A stretch of 64,000 bases of DNA from Prevotellaceae bacterium KH2P17. Lineage in GTDB: Bacteria; Bacteroidota; Bacteroidia; Bacteroidales; Bacteroidaceae. Both the position numbers and the translations under genes were made by a program. Below, one piece after another: positions 45,163 to 54,111 of the stretch (position 1 is its first letter; the number at the start of each line of letters is the position of its first letter). The notes under the pieces were generated by a model. That model ran no database searches. It was not told where the DNA came from and worked only from the letters and a program-made list of their open reading frames with translations. The stretch covers positions 124,001 to 188,000 of the forward strand of contig FZRE01000003.1 of assembly GCA_900199655.1 (NCBI GenBank), read 5' to 3'.

Positions 45163-46532
45163 GCACGAAACATTCATTGGCAGCCCACGAGATACTCAAA
45201 GACAAAGAACGCGTGACGCGGCATGACCAGACTTTCTGGAGCGTTCGCATGAAGCGCGACCTCATGGCGTCGCATCTTCCCGAGTGGGAGGAACTGAGAA
45301 ACCACGCCAGCGACATCAAGAAACACACCATTACGCACCTGGCCGACTATCTGGAGCAGTTTGCAACGAACCTGGAGAGCCGTGGCGTCATCGTTCATTG
45401 GGCCAAGGACGCCGACGAACTCAATGAGATGGTGTACGGAATACTTGAAACGCACAAGGTGACAAAGATGGTTAAGTCCAAATCTATGCTCACAGAAGAG
45501 TGCGGACTCAATGACTTCCTGATACAAAGGGGCATCGACGTGGTTGAAACCGACCTGGGTGAACGTATCCTCCAGCTCATGAACGAGCACCCGGCGCACA
45601 TCGTCATGCCGGCCATTCACATCACCCGCGAGGAAGTGGGGCGCATGTTTGAGGAGAAAGGAATATCAAAGGAGACCGGCAACTACGACCCCACGTACCT
45701 TACCCGGTGTGCCCGCCACCACCTGCGCGAGGAGTTCATGGAAGCGCAGGCAGGCCTCACGGGCTGCAACTTCGGCGTAGCAAAGACCGGAGACATCGTA
45801 GTTTGCACCAATGAAGGTAATGCCGACATGAGCACTTCAATGCCTAAGCTGCACATAGTGACCATGGGACTGGAGAAACTCGTGCCCGATTACGAGAGTC
45901 TTGCTGTGTTCCAACGCCTGCTCTGCAGATGTGGAACGGGCCAGCCTACCACAACCTACACCTCTCACTTTCGTCAGGCACGCCCTGGAGGGGAAATGCA
46001 CGTGGTGTTGCTCGATAACGGCCGGAGCGACATTGTTGCCGACCCGCAGCACTGGGAGACGCTGAAGTGCATCCGTTGCGGCGCCTGCATGAACACATGT
46101 CCTGTGTACCGCCGCTCTACGGGAGCCAGTTACACCTACTTCATACCCGGCCCCATCGGCGTAAATCTCGGCATGCTGAAGGACCCGCAGCAGCATTCGG
46201 AGAACGTATCGGCCTGCACGCTCTGCCTAAGTTGCGACACCGTGTGCCCTGCCGAGGTAGCTCCGGGCTCGCAGATTTACTATTGGAGGCAGAGTCTTGA
46301 GGCCATTGGCAAGGCCGACAAGCTGAAGAAGATGATGTCAACGGGCATGAAGATGCTCTACAGCAGCCCATCGCTCTACACCACTGCACTCAAGTTTGCG
46401 CCTCTGGCCAACTATATACCCGAGAAACTGACACATTTCAGCACGCTCAACCCGTGGGGAATAGGCCATGCAAAGCCCGTTTTTGCCAAGAAATCGTTCC
46501 ATGAAATGTGGAAGAAAGGAGAACTAAAATGA
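45159..46532 (+). CDS. lutB: Lactate utilization Fe-S protein LutB
   Basis: This 457-aa protein has an N-terminal LUD domain (KMVKSKSMLTEECGLNDFL, GCNFGVAKTGDIVVCTNEGN) and a ferredoxin-like pair of 4Fe-4S motifs (CIRCGACMNTCPVY and CTLCLSCDTVCP). It is the electron-carrying core of the LutABC lactate oxidation complex. Starts and stops overlap its neighbours by 4 bp, so the operon is translationally coupled. The electron acceptor is not shown. Confidence 0.94.
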   Translation: MSTKHSLAAHEILKDKERVTRHDQTFWSVRMKRDLMASHLPEWEELRNHASDIKKHTITHLADYLEQFATNLESRGVIVHWAKDADELNEMVYGILETHKVTKMVKSKSMLTEECGLNDFLIQRGIDVVETDLGERILQLMNEHPAHIVMPAIHITREEVGRMFEEKGISKETGNYDPTYLTRCARHHLREEFMEAQAGLTGCNFGVAKTGDIVVCTNEGNADMSTSMPKLHIVTMGLEKLVPDYESLAVFQRLLCRCGTGQPTTTYTSHFRQARPGGEMHVVLLDNGRSDIVADPQHWETLKCIRCGACMNTCPVYRRSTGASYTYFIPGPIGVNLGMLKDPQQHSENVSACTLCLSCDTVCPAEVAPGSQIYYWRQSLEAIGKADKLKKMMSTGMKMLYSSPSLYTTALKFAPLANYIPEKLTHFSTLNPWGIGHAKPVFAKKSFHEMWKKGELK

Positions 46533-47110
46533 ACAAGGAAGAACTATTCAGCAAGCTGAAAGCCAACACCCGGGAGCAGTACGACATGCCCGACATGCAC
46601 ATCAACGGCATCACCTATCCCGATACTTGCCGCCAATTCAAGGAAATGACGGAAACTGTGGGCGGCAAGGTCGTGGAAGCCAAGAAAACCGACGACCTGA
46701 ACCTCATCATCCGCAACATCTATCCGGAGGCGCAGACCTTTGCCTCCAACCTGCCGTTTATTGACATTGCGCAGAAGAATCCGGATACAGTAGCCGATGC
46801 CAAGGAGCTGAACGGAACCGACGTGGGCATCATCCAAGGCGAGCTGGGCGTAGCAGAAAACGCCTGCGTGTGGGTTCCGCAAACGATGAAAGAGAAGGCC
46901 GTGTGCTTCATTTCGGAGTATTTGGTCATCCTGCTCGACAGGCAGAACATCGTGAACAACATGCACGAGGCCTACAGCCGCATTGAGATGAACTCGGAAT
47001 ACAACTTCGGCACCTTCATCAGCGGCCCCTCGAAGACGGCCGACATAGAGCAGGCGCTCGTGATGGGGGCGCAGGCCGCCAGAGGCGTTACGGTGCTGTT
47101 GCTGGATTAA
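46529..47110 (+). CDS. lutC: Lactate utilization protein LutC
   Basis: The ATG at 46529 overlaps the lutB stop (ATGA) and has GAAAGGAG upstream; a farther ATG at 46508 would overlap lutB more and is not used. The 193-aa product is a LUD-domain protein (GTDVGIIQGELGVAENACVWV ... SGPSKTADIEQALVMGAQAARGV) without Fe-S motifs. It is the third subunit of LutABC. Confidence 0.9.
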   Translation: MNKEELFSKLKANTREQYDMPDMHINGITYPDTCRQFKEMTETVGGKVVEAKKTDDLNLIIRNIYPEAQTFASNLPFIDIAQKNPDTVADAKELNGTDVGIIQGELGVAENACVWVPQTMKEKAVCFISEYLVILLDRQNIVNNMHEAYSRIEMNSEYNFGTFISGPSKTADIEQALVMGAQAARGVTVLLLD

Positions 47111-47167
47111 AGACCTGCATTTGCGGGTGCAGAATATAATCGCGGGGGTGCCAGAGGCATGCTCCGC

Positions 47168-47237
47168 GAATGTGCGACACTTGTTAGAGGATGCTTTAAC
47201 AGGTGCCGCACTTTCGTTTAATAGGTGTAGAAAGCGC
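47168..47237. repeat. CGACA dyad element, decayed copy E
   Basis: Remnants GTGCGACACTTGTTAGA, CTTTAACAGGTGCCGCA and TTTAATAGGTGTAGAAAGC keep the 22-bp spacing, but the arms no longer pair well. It starts after a GCATGCTCCGCGAA flank like that of copies C and D. Confidence 0.7.
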
Positions 47238-47336
47238 CGGACTGCATTGGTTTGAACTCCCGGCAGTTGATGTTCTGCTACCTTGAAGTATAGCTTCAGA
47301 AAGCAAGGTATAATACATTGTGTTACAAAAGCTATG

Positions 47337-47397
47337 CGTCAAGCTGCTTGAAGCATACCTTCAAGGCGCTTGAAGGATGCTTTCAAGAGGCTTGAAA
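47337..47397. repeat. TTCAAG dyad array 6
   Basis: Dyads CGTCAAGCTGCTTGAAG (47337), CTTCAAGGCGCTTGAAG (47359) and TTTCAAGAGGCTTGAAA (47381) are 22 bp apart. Linkers are CTATG (before), CATAC, GATGC and GGCAC (after). Confidence 0.88.
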
Positions 47398-47480
47398 GGC
47401 ACCTTTTACTTCTCTGCTTGTAACTTGCTGATTTGTAATAGTTTGCAGTTTGTTTTTTGAAAGGATAGATTGGACCGTTA

Positions 47481-47621
47481 TCATCCCCTCCTAACCTCCC
47501 CTTTCCAAGGGGAGGATACCGATTAGTCTTTCTGCTATTATTATCCTATTTGTAATTACCGGTGGATGAAAACGCAGCCAGCAGTTCCTCCCCTTGGAAA
47601 GGGGAGGTTAGGAGGGGATGA
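47481..47621. repeat. CCTCCCC inverted element, copy 3
   Basis: This 141-bp element has nearly perfect inverted ends: it starts TCATCCCCTCCTAACCTCCC and ends GGAGGTTAGGAGGGGATGA. The interior is AT-rich. It is the most regular of the three full copies. Confidence 0.9.
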
Positions 47622-47669
47622 TGTGTGGCAGGCTTAGGTTATACTTCGCAAAGTGCCATTCACTTTTTA

Positions 47670-48770
47670 TTAAGGCCTAAACGAATTGATGGCCTGCACA
47701 ATGTGGGCTGCTTCATCATCGGTGAGGGCGGGATGGCAGGGGATGCTCAGCTCCTGTTGGTGTATCAGCTCCGTAACGGGCAGATTCCTGTTGTGCCACT
47801 CCTTGTAGGCTCCTTGCTTGTGGGGAGGGATGGGGTAGTGAATGGCAGTGCCGATGCCAAGGTCTGCGAGATGGCGTTGCAGTGCATCGCGATAAGGGCA
47901 AAGGATGGGGAAAATGTGGTAAACGCAGTCGGCCGAGGCATCTGCAGGCAGGCTTACGGCCTCGTTACGGATGTTGCGATAGTAATAATCGGCAATCTCC
48001 CGCCGCCGCAGGTTGTCGCTGTCAAGGTACTGCAGCTTCACGTTCAGCACGGCGGCCTGCACCTCGTCCATCCTGCTGTTGATGCCTTTGTAAGGGAAGA
48101 CGTATTTTTCGGACGAACCGTAGTTGCCCAGTGCGCGCACCACTTCGGCCAATTCGCCGTTGTTGGTGGTAACGGCGCCGGCATCGCCAAGGGCCCCGAG
48201 GTTCTTCGTAGGGTAGAAGCTGTGGGCTGCGGCATGGCCTATGCTGCCGGTTCTTCTGCCCTGGAACGTGCACCCATGAGCCTGCGCATTGTCCTCTACG
48301 AGCAGCAGATGGTGCCGTTTGCATATCGCTCCGATGGCTGCCGTGTAGGCGCAGCGCCCGTAGAGGTGAACGATGAGGATGGCGCGGGTGCGGGGCGTGA
48401 CGGCGCTCTCTATGAGCGAGCCGTCAATTTGCAGCGTTCGGGCGTCGGGTTCCACCAATACGGGCTTCAGATTGTTGGCCGACAAGGCGAGAATACTGGC
48501 TATGTAGGTGTTTGCAGGCACAATGACTTCGTCGCCGCTTGACAAGAGTCCCAGCTCCATGTAAGCCTTGAAGATGAGCGTCAGGGCATCGAGTCCGTTG
48601 CCGCAGGCCACACATTGGGTGGTTCCTGTGTAGCGGGCGTAGGCTTCCTCGAACCGTGCGGTCTGCCGGCCGCGCAGGTAGCTGCCGCTTGCCAGGGTGG
48701 TGCCGACGGCTTCCTCAATCTCGTCCATGTACCTGGCGTTTATCTGCAGGAGTGGTAAATAAGGTATCAT
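47670..48770 (-). CDS. fdtB: FdtB/QdtB-like sugar aminotransferase
   Basis: This 366-aa DegT/DnrJ/EryC1/StrS enzyme has the N-terminal [57 protein letters not shown] and the PLP Lys in [18 protein letters not shown]. With FdtA and RmlB in the same unit it would transaminate dTDP-3-keto-6-deoxyhexose to the 3-amino sugar. Galacto or gluco stereochemistry cannot be told. It is the last gene of the long minus-strand unit, 6 bp after the GNAT gene. Confidence 0.88.
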   Translation of the reverse strand: MIPYLPLLQINARYMDEIEEAVGTTLASGSYLRGRQTARFEEAYARYTGTTQCVACGNGLDALTLIFKAYMELGLLSSGDEVIVPANTYIASILALSANNLKPVLVEPDARTLQIDGSLIESAVTPRTRAILIVHLYGRCAYTAAIGAICKRHHLLLVEDNAQAHGCTFQGRRTGSIGHAAAHSFYPTKNLGALGDAGAVTTNNGELAEVVRALGNYGSSEKYVFPYKGINSRMDEVQAAVLNVKLQYLDSDNLRRREIADYYYRNIRNEAVSLPADASADCVYHIFPILCPYRDALQRHLADLGIGTAIHYPIPPHKQGAYKEWHNRNLPVTELIHQQELSIPCHPALTDDEAAHIVQAINSFRP

Positions 48771-48776
48771 ACGGTG

Positions 48777-49715
48777 TTATAAATCCCATTCGTAGGTGTC
48801 GTAAACCACGGCCCGGCCTCCATATCCTTCCTTGTTGCCGATGAGTCCGGGGTTCAGCATGCGCCCGTGGTCCTCTGTCGAGGTGCCGAAGTCCATGTAC
48901 AGGCGTGTTGGATAGTCACAGCAGGCTATCTGACTGCAGATGGCTTCGGCGGCGCCGAGCCGCTTCCCCTCGCTGTTGGTTGATAGGTACTGGGTGTGAA
49001 CCACCTGCGGCGAGAGGTAGAGGGTGATGCCCCCGATGATTGTACCATCGTGGTAGGCGCTGTATTGGATGATGTTTTGGGGAAAACGAGCCTGCAACAA
49101 CTGTATTTCCTGCAGGCTGTGAACGGGGCGGGCGTGGTAGCGCTCGGCCAGATTGGCCTCGAGCAGCGGCCAGAACTCGGCCAAATCGGCGCCGCGCTTC
49201 ACGGTAACGCCTTGGTTTTCGGCCTTCTTGAGCATGTAGCGATGGCCGTTGCGCCAGCGCACTTGCTGCTGTATGGGCAGGGTGGTGCTGATGCTGCGCT
49301 CCGCCAGTCGGGCGTGGCACTGTTGGAAAATGGCGTACAGGTCTTCTTCCGAAGGCAGCCGGTGGTAAATCCAGGGGATGGGTCGGTAGAGCACATGGAG
49401 ATAGCCGTGGCCGCGCAAGTAGTCGTTCAGCTCGGCAAAGAGGGTGCAGGTGTCGGCTGCAGTGACGTGGGCATCCATGATGAGGCCACCGTACGTGAGC
49501 CCTGAGTGTGAGCAGAAAGTCTGCTGCACGCTGTGGGCGGGGAGCAGGGAGTGGAGCTTCCCGGCGCGGTAGAACATGAGCGAGCAGTCTGAGTAGCGGC
49601 AGGCATGGTAGTCCATGTAGTCTCTGTAGAACAGGAACGTGGCATTTCGCGCCGCAGAGACATAGGCGTCCCATTCCTGTTTGCGTTCGGCCGAGTATCT
49701 CCTTATCTCGAACAT
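48777..49715 (-). CDS. GNAT/FemAB-like acyltransferase
   Basis: This 312-aa protein appears to have two acyltransferase-like halves: an N-terminal part (WDAYVSAARNATFLFYRDYMD) and a GNAT-like part with AYHDGTIIGGITLYL and YLSTNSEGKRLGAAEAICSQI. It resembles FemAB-related sugar-cluster acyltransferases. Between FdtA and FdtB it probably acylates the 3-amino sugar, a job usually done by a left-handed beta-helix enzyme. Its start overlaps the fdtA stop by one base. The acyl donor is unknown. Confidence 0.75.
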   Translation of the reverse strand: MFEIRRYSAERKQEWDAYVSAARNATFLFYRDYMDYHACRYSDCSLMFYRAGKLHSLLPAHSVQQTFCSHSGLTYGGLIMDAHVTAADTCTLFAELNDYLRGHGYLHVLYRPIPWIYHRLPSEEDLYAIFQQCHARLAERSISTTLPIQQQVRWRNGHRYMLKKAENQGVTVKRGADLAEFWPLLEANLAERYHARPVHSLQEIQLLQARFPQNIIQYSAYHDGTIIGGITLYLSPQVVHTQYLSTNSEGKRLGAAEAICSQIACCDYPTRLYMDFGTSTEDHGRMLNPGLIGNKEGYGGRAVVYDTYEWDL

Positions 49716-50116
49716 CAGCGCTGCTTGTATTTCAGAAACTCGTCGTAGTCGTAGATATAGTCCTCTTCATCAAACAATTCGGAGGCCAGCACCAGGCATA
49801 CGGCGCCGCTGGAAAAATCGTCGAGCGTGCGCCAAGTGCCCGTATCGACAAGCAATCCCTGGTAAGGATGGTTCAGGAGGTAGGTGTGCGTGCTGGTTCC
49901 ATCGGTGAGGGTAACGGTAAAGGAGCCGCCAACGGCCACGATGAATTCCCTGCAGCGGCGGTGTGCATGGCCTCCGCGGCTCTCTCCTGCAGGCACATCA
50001 TATACCCAGTACACTCTCTTGACGTCGAAAGGTACGTGCTTCAGCTCTTCGGCCACGGTCAGATTGCCCCGTGGGTCGGCTATCTTGGGCAGATTGATGA
50101 TGTGTCCCGGTTTCAT
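49715..50116 (-). CDS. fdtA: dTDP-4-keto-6-deoxyglucose 3,4-ketoisomerase
   Basis: The ATG at 50116 (MKPGHIINL) overlaps the purT stop (ATGA); the longer frame lies inside purT. The 133-aa cupin matches FdtA/Qdt[47 protein letters not shown] and [13 protein letters not shown]. It moves the keto group from C4 to C3 of the RmlB product, preparing it for FdtB. Confidence 0.9.
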   Translation of the reverse strand: MKPGHIINLPKIADPRGNLTVAEELKHVPFDVKRVYWVYDVPAGESRGGHAHRRCREFIVAVGGSFTVTLTDGTSTHTYLLNHPYQGLLVDTGTWRTLDDFSSGAVCLVLASELFDEEDYIYDYDEFLKYKQR

Positions 50117-51294
50117 TTCTTCATGTAAGGGTCGGTGCCGAGCACGCTTCTGGCAACGGCTTTGGCCTTGCTCCGCAGGGCATCCATGTTGTCGCCCACT
50201 TCGCTGTAGCACAAAACTACGCCCATTCGCCGGCCGATGTGAGCCTCGGGCTTGCCGAAGATGCGGATGCGGGTGCGGTCTTGTCGCAGGGCGTCGAGAA
50301 GGTTGTAGTTGAGCGGTTCGCGGCTTTCAACGGGCGAGAGGATGACGGCCGAGCAGCCGCAATGCTCCAGGTGGATGGCCGGGATGGGCCAACCCATGAC
50401 GGCGCGCAGGTGGAGTTCGAACTCACTCAGGTTGGTGGTGTGGGCCAGGGTGACCATTCCCGTGTCGTGCGGACGCGGACTCAGCTCCGAGAAAACAACC
50501 TCTCCGCCCTTGGTAAGGAAGAACTCAACGCCCCAGATGCCGTAGCCCGTGAGTGCCTGGGTAACCTTGTCGGCCATCTGCTCGGCGCTTTTCAGGGCCT
50601 CGTCAGGCAGTTGGCAGGGTTGCCAACTTTCCCTATAGTCGCCTCCCCGCTGTACATGACCGATGGGAGGACAGAAGAGCGTGGGGCCGTTTTGCTGCGT
50701 GACGGTGAGCAGGGTGAACTCGGAGGCAAAGTCGATGAACTCTTCGATGATTACTTCCTTGACGTCGCCGCGGCCTTCCTCCATTGCTTCACGGAAGGCT
50801 TCGTGCAGCTCCGCGTCGTTGTGAACGTAGCTCTGGCCGTGGCCGCTGGAACTCATAAGAGGCTTGACCACGCAGGGGAAGCCGATGTCATCGGCCGCCT
50901 GCCTGAACTCCTCGAATGTTTTGGCATAGTGATATCTGGCCGTCCGCAGCCCCAGTTCCCTGGAGGCAAGGTCGCGTATGGCCCTGCGGTTCATGGTGTA
51001 GTTCACGGCGCGTGCCGACGGAACAACCTGTATGCCCTGTTGCTCGAACTCAATGAGCTTCTCGGTGCGTATGGCTTCAATCTCCGGAACAATGATATCG
51101 GGCCTGTGCTTCCTGACAACAGCCTCCAAGGCATCACCATCGAGCATGCTGAAAACTTCTCTTTCATCGGCTACCTGCATGGCCGGGGCGTTGTCGTAGC
51201 GGTCGCATGCGATGACGTAAAGCCCCGCCCGCTTGGCTGCGATGGTAAATTCCTTGCCCAATTCTCCTGCTCCGAGGAGCATTATCTTCTTCAT
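50113..51294 (-). CDS. purT: Formate-dependent GAR transformylase PurT
   Basis: This 393-aa ATP-grasp enzyme makes formyl-GAR from GAR, formate and ATP in purine synthesis. Motifs are [43 protein letters not shown] and [26 protein letters not shown]. The length is normal and no key part appears missing. Its place between a sigma-like gene and fdtA, coupled to both, is unexpected for a purine gene. Confidence 0.94.
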   Translation of the reverse strand: MKKIMLLGAGELGKEFTIAAKRAGLYVIACDRYDNAPAMQVADEREVFSMLDGDALEAVVRKHRPDIIVPEIEAIRTEKLIEFEQQGIQVVPSARAVNYTMNRRAIRDLASRELGLRTARYHYAKTFEEFRQAADDIGFPCVVKPLMSSSGHGQSYVHNDAELHEAFREAMEEGRGDVKEVIIEEFIDFASEFTLLTVTQQNGPTLFCPPIGHVQRGGDYRESWQPCQLPDEALKSAEQMADKVTQALTGYGIWGVEFFLTKGGEVVFSELSPRPHDTGMVTLAHTTNLSEFELHLRAVMGWPIPAIHLEHCGCSAVILSPVESREPLNYNLLDALRQDRTRIRIFGKPEAHIGRRMGVVLCYSEVGDNMDALRSKAKAVARSVLGTDPYMKK

Positions 51295-51295
51295 T

Positions 51296-51595
51296 TTACT
51301 TATGTGTTGACGGTTTTATCATTTGCCACTCGGGCGTTACGGCCACCCTGCGCAGGCATGCGGCAATCTGGGTAGATACAGCTTCGGGTGTTGTTCCACG
51401 CCTGCGGGCCATTTCCTCGAGCGGAACAGCCGTGGTACCGAACAGTCCGTAGTGCTCTTTAAGTAGTTCCTCATCGGCTGGGGGCAGCAGTTGGAGGATG
51501 CGGCTCATGTAGTCTGCCATCTTGCGGTCGGTGATGTGAGCGGCCTTACCCATGTGAACAAGGTAGTCGTTTAGCTCTTTAGAGAGTGCGTCCAT
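51296..51595 (-). CDS. Small protein resembling sigma factor region 4
   Basis: The ATG at 51595 ([12 protein letters not shown]) overlaps the rmlB end by 17 bp and gives 99 aa. Residues ~35-90 ([21 protein letters not shown] ... [27 protein letters not shown]) follow the sigma-70 region 4 pattern, with a helix-turn-helix at the end. There is no region 2, so it is not a full sigma factor. It may be a DNA-binding regulator of this operon. The match is by eye, so confidence is moderate. Confidence 0.65.
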   Translation of the reverse strand: MDALSKELNDYLVHMGKAAHITDRKMADYMSRILQLLPPADEELLKEHYGLFGTTAVPLEEMARRRGTTPEAVSTQIAACLRRVAVTPEWQMIKPSTHK

Positions 51596-52745
51596 GGCGT
51601 TCCTGACCGTACATAGCATCGTAGTACTTCTGGTATTCGCCCGAAGTAACCTCCTGAATCCATGCCTGATGCTCCAGATTCCACTTGATTGTCTTCACTA
51701 TTCCGTCAGCAAACTTGGTCTCGGGGAACCATCCCAGCTCGTTCTTTATCTTCGTGGGGTCGATTGCATAGCGCTTGTCGTGGCCCAGACGGTCGGCAAC
51801 GTGCGTGATGAGGTCGTTGTTTATCCAGTCTATGCGGATATCTCCGTGGGCGTCGGTCTCCTGTTTCTTGAGCACGCTACGCAGTTCCTTGTTCTCTGCC
51901 ATCATGTCATGAATGGTCTTGATGGTTAGCTTCACGATGTCGATATTCGTCATTTCGTTGTGGCCACCCACGTTGTACACTTCTCCCTCACGGCCTTCTC
52001 GCACCACCATGTCAATGGCTTTGCAGTGGTCTTCCACGTAAAGCCAGTCGCGAACGTTGAGCCCTTCGCCGTAAACGGGCAGCTTCTTGCCTTCGAGAAT
52101 GTTGTTGATGATGAGCGGAATGAGCTTCTCCGGGAAGTGGTAAGGGCCGTAGTTGTTGGAGCAGCGGGTAATAGAAACGGGCATGTGGTAGGTGTCACGA
52201 TAGGCCATTACGAACATGTCGGCGCTCGTCTTGCTTGCACTGTACGGGCTGTGTGGGCAGAGCGGCGTGCTTTCTGTGAAGAAGCCGTCGGCTCCGAGGC
52301 TGCCGTAAACCTCGTCGGTTGATACCTGATGATAGCGTTTTCCGGGCTTCCAGGTTGGATAACCCTGCTCATCCTTGCCCGTAACCCACGCCCGGCGGGC
52401 TGCGTCGAGCAAGTTCTGCGTGCCCAGGATGTTAACGGAGAGGAACAGCTGCGGGTCCTCTATCGAGCGGTCTACATGGCTCTCGGCCGCAAAGTTCACA
52501 ACGTAATCGATGTCGTTCTCGGCAAACAGCCTGTCTGCCAGTGCCCTGTCGCGGATGTCACCCTTAACAAAGAAGCAGCGTTTGTTGTCGATGTCGTCCT
52601 TGATAGTTCCCAAGTTGCCGGCGTAGGTGAGGGCATCGAGGATGATAACCTTGATGTCCGTGTCCTTGTATTTCCTGTAGAGAAGGTACTTTACGTAGTT
52701 GGCACCGATGAAGCCGGCGGCTCCCGTGACCAGATAAGTCTTCAT
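51579..52745 (-). CDS. rmlB: dTDP-glucose 4,6-dehydratase
   Basis: This 388-aa extended SDR enzyme has VTGAAGFIGANYVKYLL for NAD, VVNFAAESHVDRSI, STDEVYGSL, and the catalytic YSASKTSADMF (YxxxK). It turns dTDP-glucose into dTDP-4-keto-6-deoxyglucose, the start of deoxysugar pathways. The fdtA and fdtB genes in the same unit show the likely direction. No rmlA, rmlC or rmlD is in the window. Confidence 0.95.
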   Translation of the reverse strand: MKTYLVTGAAGFIGANYVKYLLYRKYKDTDIKVIILDALTYAGNLGTIKDDIDNKRCFFVKGDIRDRALADRLFAENDIDYVVNFAAESHVDRSIEDPQLFLSVNILGTQNLLDAARRAWVTGKDEQGYPTWKPGKRYHQVSTDEVYGSLGADGFFTESTPLCPHSPYSASKTSADMFVMAYRDTYHMPVSITRCSNNYGPYHFPEKLIPLIINNILEGKKLPVYGEGLNVRDWLYVEDHCKAIDMVVREGREGEVYNVGGHNEMTNIDIVKLTIKTIHDMMAENKELRSVLKKQETDAHGDIRIDWINNDLITHVADRLGHDKRYAIDPTKIKNELGWFPETKFADGIVKTIKWNLEHQAWIQEVTSGEYQKYYDAMYGQERHGRTL

Positions 52746-52757
52746 AAGCGTATGTAT

Positions 52758-52967
52758 TTAATATGTATTTTCGTTGTTGATGCCGTCCTTCGGCGGAAGT
52801 TTCCTGATGATGTAAAAGATGATTACGCATGAGATGACGCCGAGATTTATCAGCAGCATGAGGAACATTGTTAGGCTGAAGAAGCCTGAAATGTACAGGA
52901 CGGCGAGGGCGGCGAGCAGCAGAAACTCGACGATACTCCAGCTAATGATGGCTTTTTGTCGTGTCAT
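52758..52967 (-). CDS. Small two-helix membrane protein
   Basis: This 69-aa protein has two hydrophobic helices (IVEFLLLAALAVLYISGFFSL and FLMLLINLGVISCVIIFYII) and a short polar tail. Its start overlaps the phosphoesterase stop by 4 bp and rmlB follows after 12 bp, which supports a real, coupled gene. No family is recognised. Confidence 0.7.
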   Translation of the reverse strand: MTRQKAIISWSIVEFLLLAALAVLYISGFFSLTMFLMLLINLGVISCVIIFYIIRKLPPKDGINNENTY

Positions 52968-53476
52968 AAAGGCTGTTTATTTGTCTTTCCTAATGTTATA
53001 ACTTCGCAATCAGTGAATTTATTGCCTTCGATGGTCAATCTTACCAAAGTTCTTTCCGGATGCCACCCCATGTAGCCGGCAGCGCCGGGGTTGATGTGCA
53101 GCAGCCCCAGAGTTTTGTCATACTTCACCTTCAGGATGTGAGAGTGGCCGCTGATGAAGAGATTTGGCGGCGACGCATAGATGCGGCTCTGTATCGACCG
53201 GTCGTATTTGCCGGGATAGCCCCCTATGTGTTTCATCAGTACATCTACGTCCTCGCACCTGAATCGCAGCACTTCAGGGTAGCGTCTGCGCAGGTCGCCG
53301 CCGTCGCAGTTTCCGTACACGGCCCTGAAAACGGGCTTCATGGTCTCGAAGTTGTCAGCAACATCGGTGCTGCCTATATCGCCCGCATGCCATATTTCGT
53401 CGCACTGGCCGAAGTAAAGCTCGTATTTCTCGTCCCAGCAGCCATGCGTATCGCTGATGATACCAATCTTCTTCAT
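52964..53476 (-). CDS. YfcE/MJ0936-type metallophosphoesterase
   Basis: This 170-aa cytoplasmic phosphodiesterase has the compact motif set SDTHG, HAGDIG, GNCDGGD and ISGHSH (two-metal site). It has no signal peptide, unlike the phosphoesterase at 1092. The substrate is unknown. It lies 8 bp after the kinase-like gene. Confidence 0.88.
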   Translation of the reverse strand: MKKIGIISDTHGCWDEKYELYFGQCDEIWHAGDIGSTDVADNFETMKPVFRAVYGNCDGGDLRRRYPEVLRFRCEDVDVLMKHIGGYPGKYDRSIQSRIYASPPNLFISGHSHILKVKYDKTLGLLHINPGAAGYMGWHPERTLVRLTIEGNKFTDCEVITLGKTNKQPL

Positions 53477-53484
53477 CCCTTACC

Positions 53485-54111
53485 TTATTCTATATGGAAC
53501 CTCAGTTTGATGAAGGCAGCGAGCAGACGCTCCGTTTCGTCGATGCCCACGAGGCTCGAATTGATGCACAGGTCGTAGCTCTCGCTGTAGCCCCAGCGCT
53601 TGCCGGTATAGTAATTGTAGTACGACGAGCGGGCATCCTCTTTCTGGCTGATGTACTTGCGGGCTGCCTCGGCGTCCATGTCATGGCGCTTGCACACCCT
53701 CGACACGCGCTCCTCAAGGTTGGCGGTGATAAAGATGTTGATGGTGTTCGCGTAATCGCGCAGCACGTAGTCGGCCGTGCGGCCCACGAAAACGCAGCTT
53801 CCGGCGTCGGCCGCCTTGCGTATGGCGTCGCACTGGAACTTGTATAGACTCTCCTGAGAGAAGTCGTTGGTGTAGAAATCACTTTCTCCCAGCAGCGGGA
53901 CATGAAAGTGGAAGCGCGACCGGAGGAAGCCTTTCCGCTCGTCGTTCTGCTCGAAGAACTTCTCACTGAAGCCGCTCTCCTTGGCTGCCAGGTTCAATAA
54001 CTCGCGGTCGTAGAACGTTGCACCGAAGTCTGCTGCCAGCTTCTGGGCGATGACGCGGCCGCCACTGCCAACCTGCCGGCCTATGTTAATGATTATCTTC
54101 TTGTGTTCCAT
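53485..54111 (-). CDS. Cytidylate kinase-like family protein
   Basis: This 208-aa protein opens with IINIGRQVGSGGRVIAQKLA, the P-loop form of the cytidylate kinase-like family, without the usual GKS/T. FYDRELLNLAAKESG, VFVGRTADYVLRD and NIFITANLEERVSRV follow. True cmk is at 15819, so this is a paralogous group with unproven substrate. It overlaps the MATE gene end by 26 bp. Confidence 0.85.
   Translation of the reverse strand: MEHKKIIINIGRQVGSGGRVIAQKLAADFGATFYDRELLNLAAKESGFSEKFFEQNDERKGFLRSRFHFHVPLLGESDFYTNDFSQESLYKFQCDAIRKAADAGSCVFVGRTADYVLRDYANTINIFITANLEERVSRVCKRHDMDAEAARKYISQKEDARSSYYNYYTGKRWGYSESYDLCINSSLVGIDETERLLAAFIKLRFHIE

Larger units (their letters stand above)
47111..47669. other. 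Convergent intergenic region rich in repeats
   Basis: It holds a decayed CGACA element (47168-47237), a TTCAAG array (47337-47397) and a 141-bp CCTCCCC element (47481-47621). No gene and no strong lutC terminator were seen. Confidence 0.75.

Noticed and set aside
50239..51375. 378-aa plus-strand frame
   Set aside because: It is antisense to purT, which is full length with ATP-grasp motifs.
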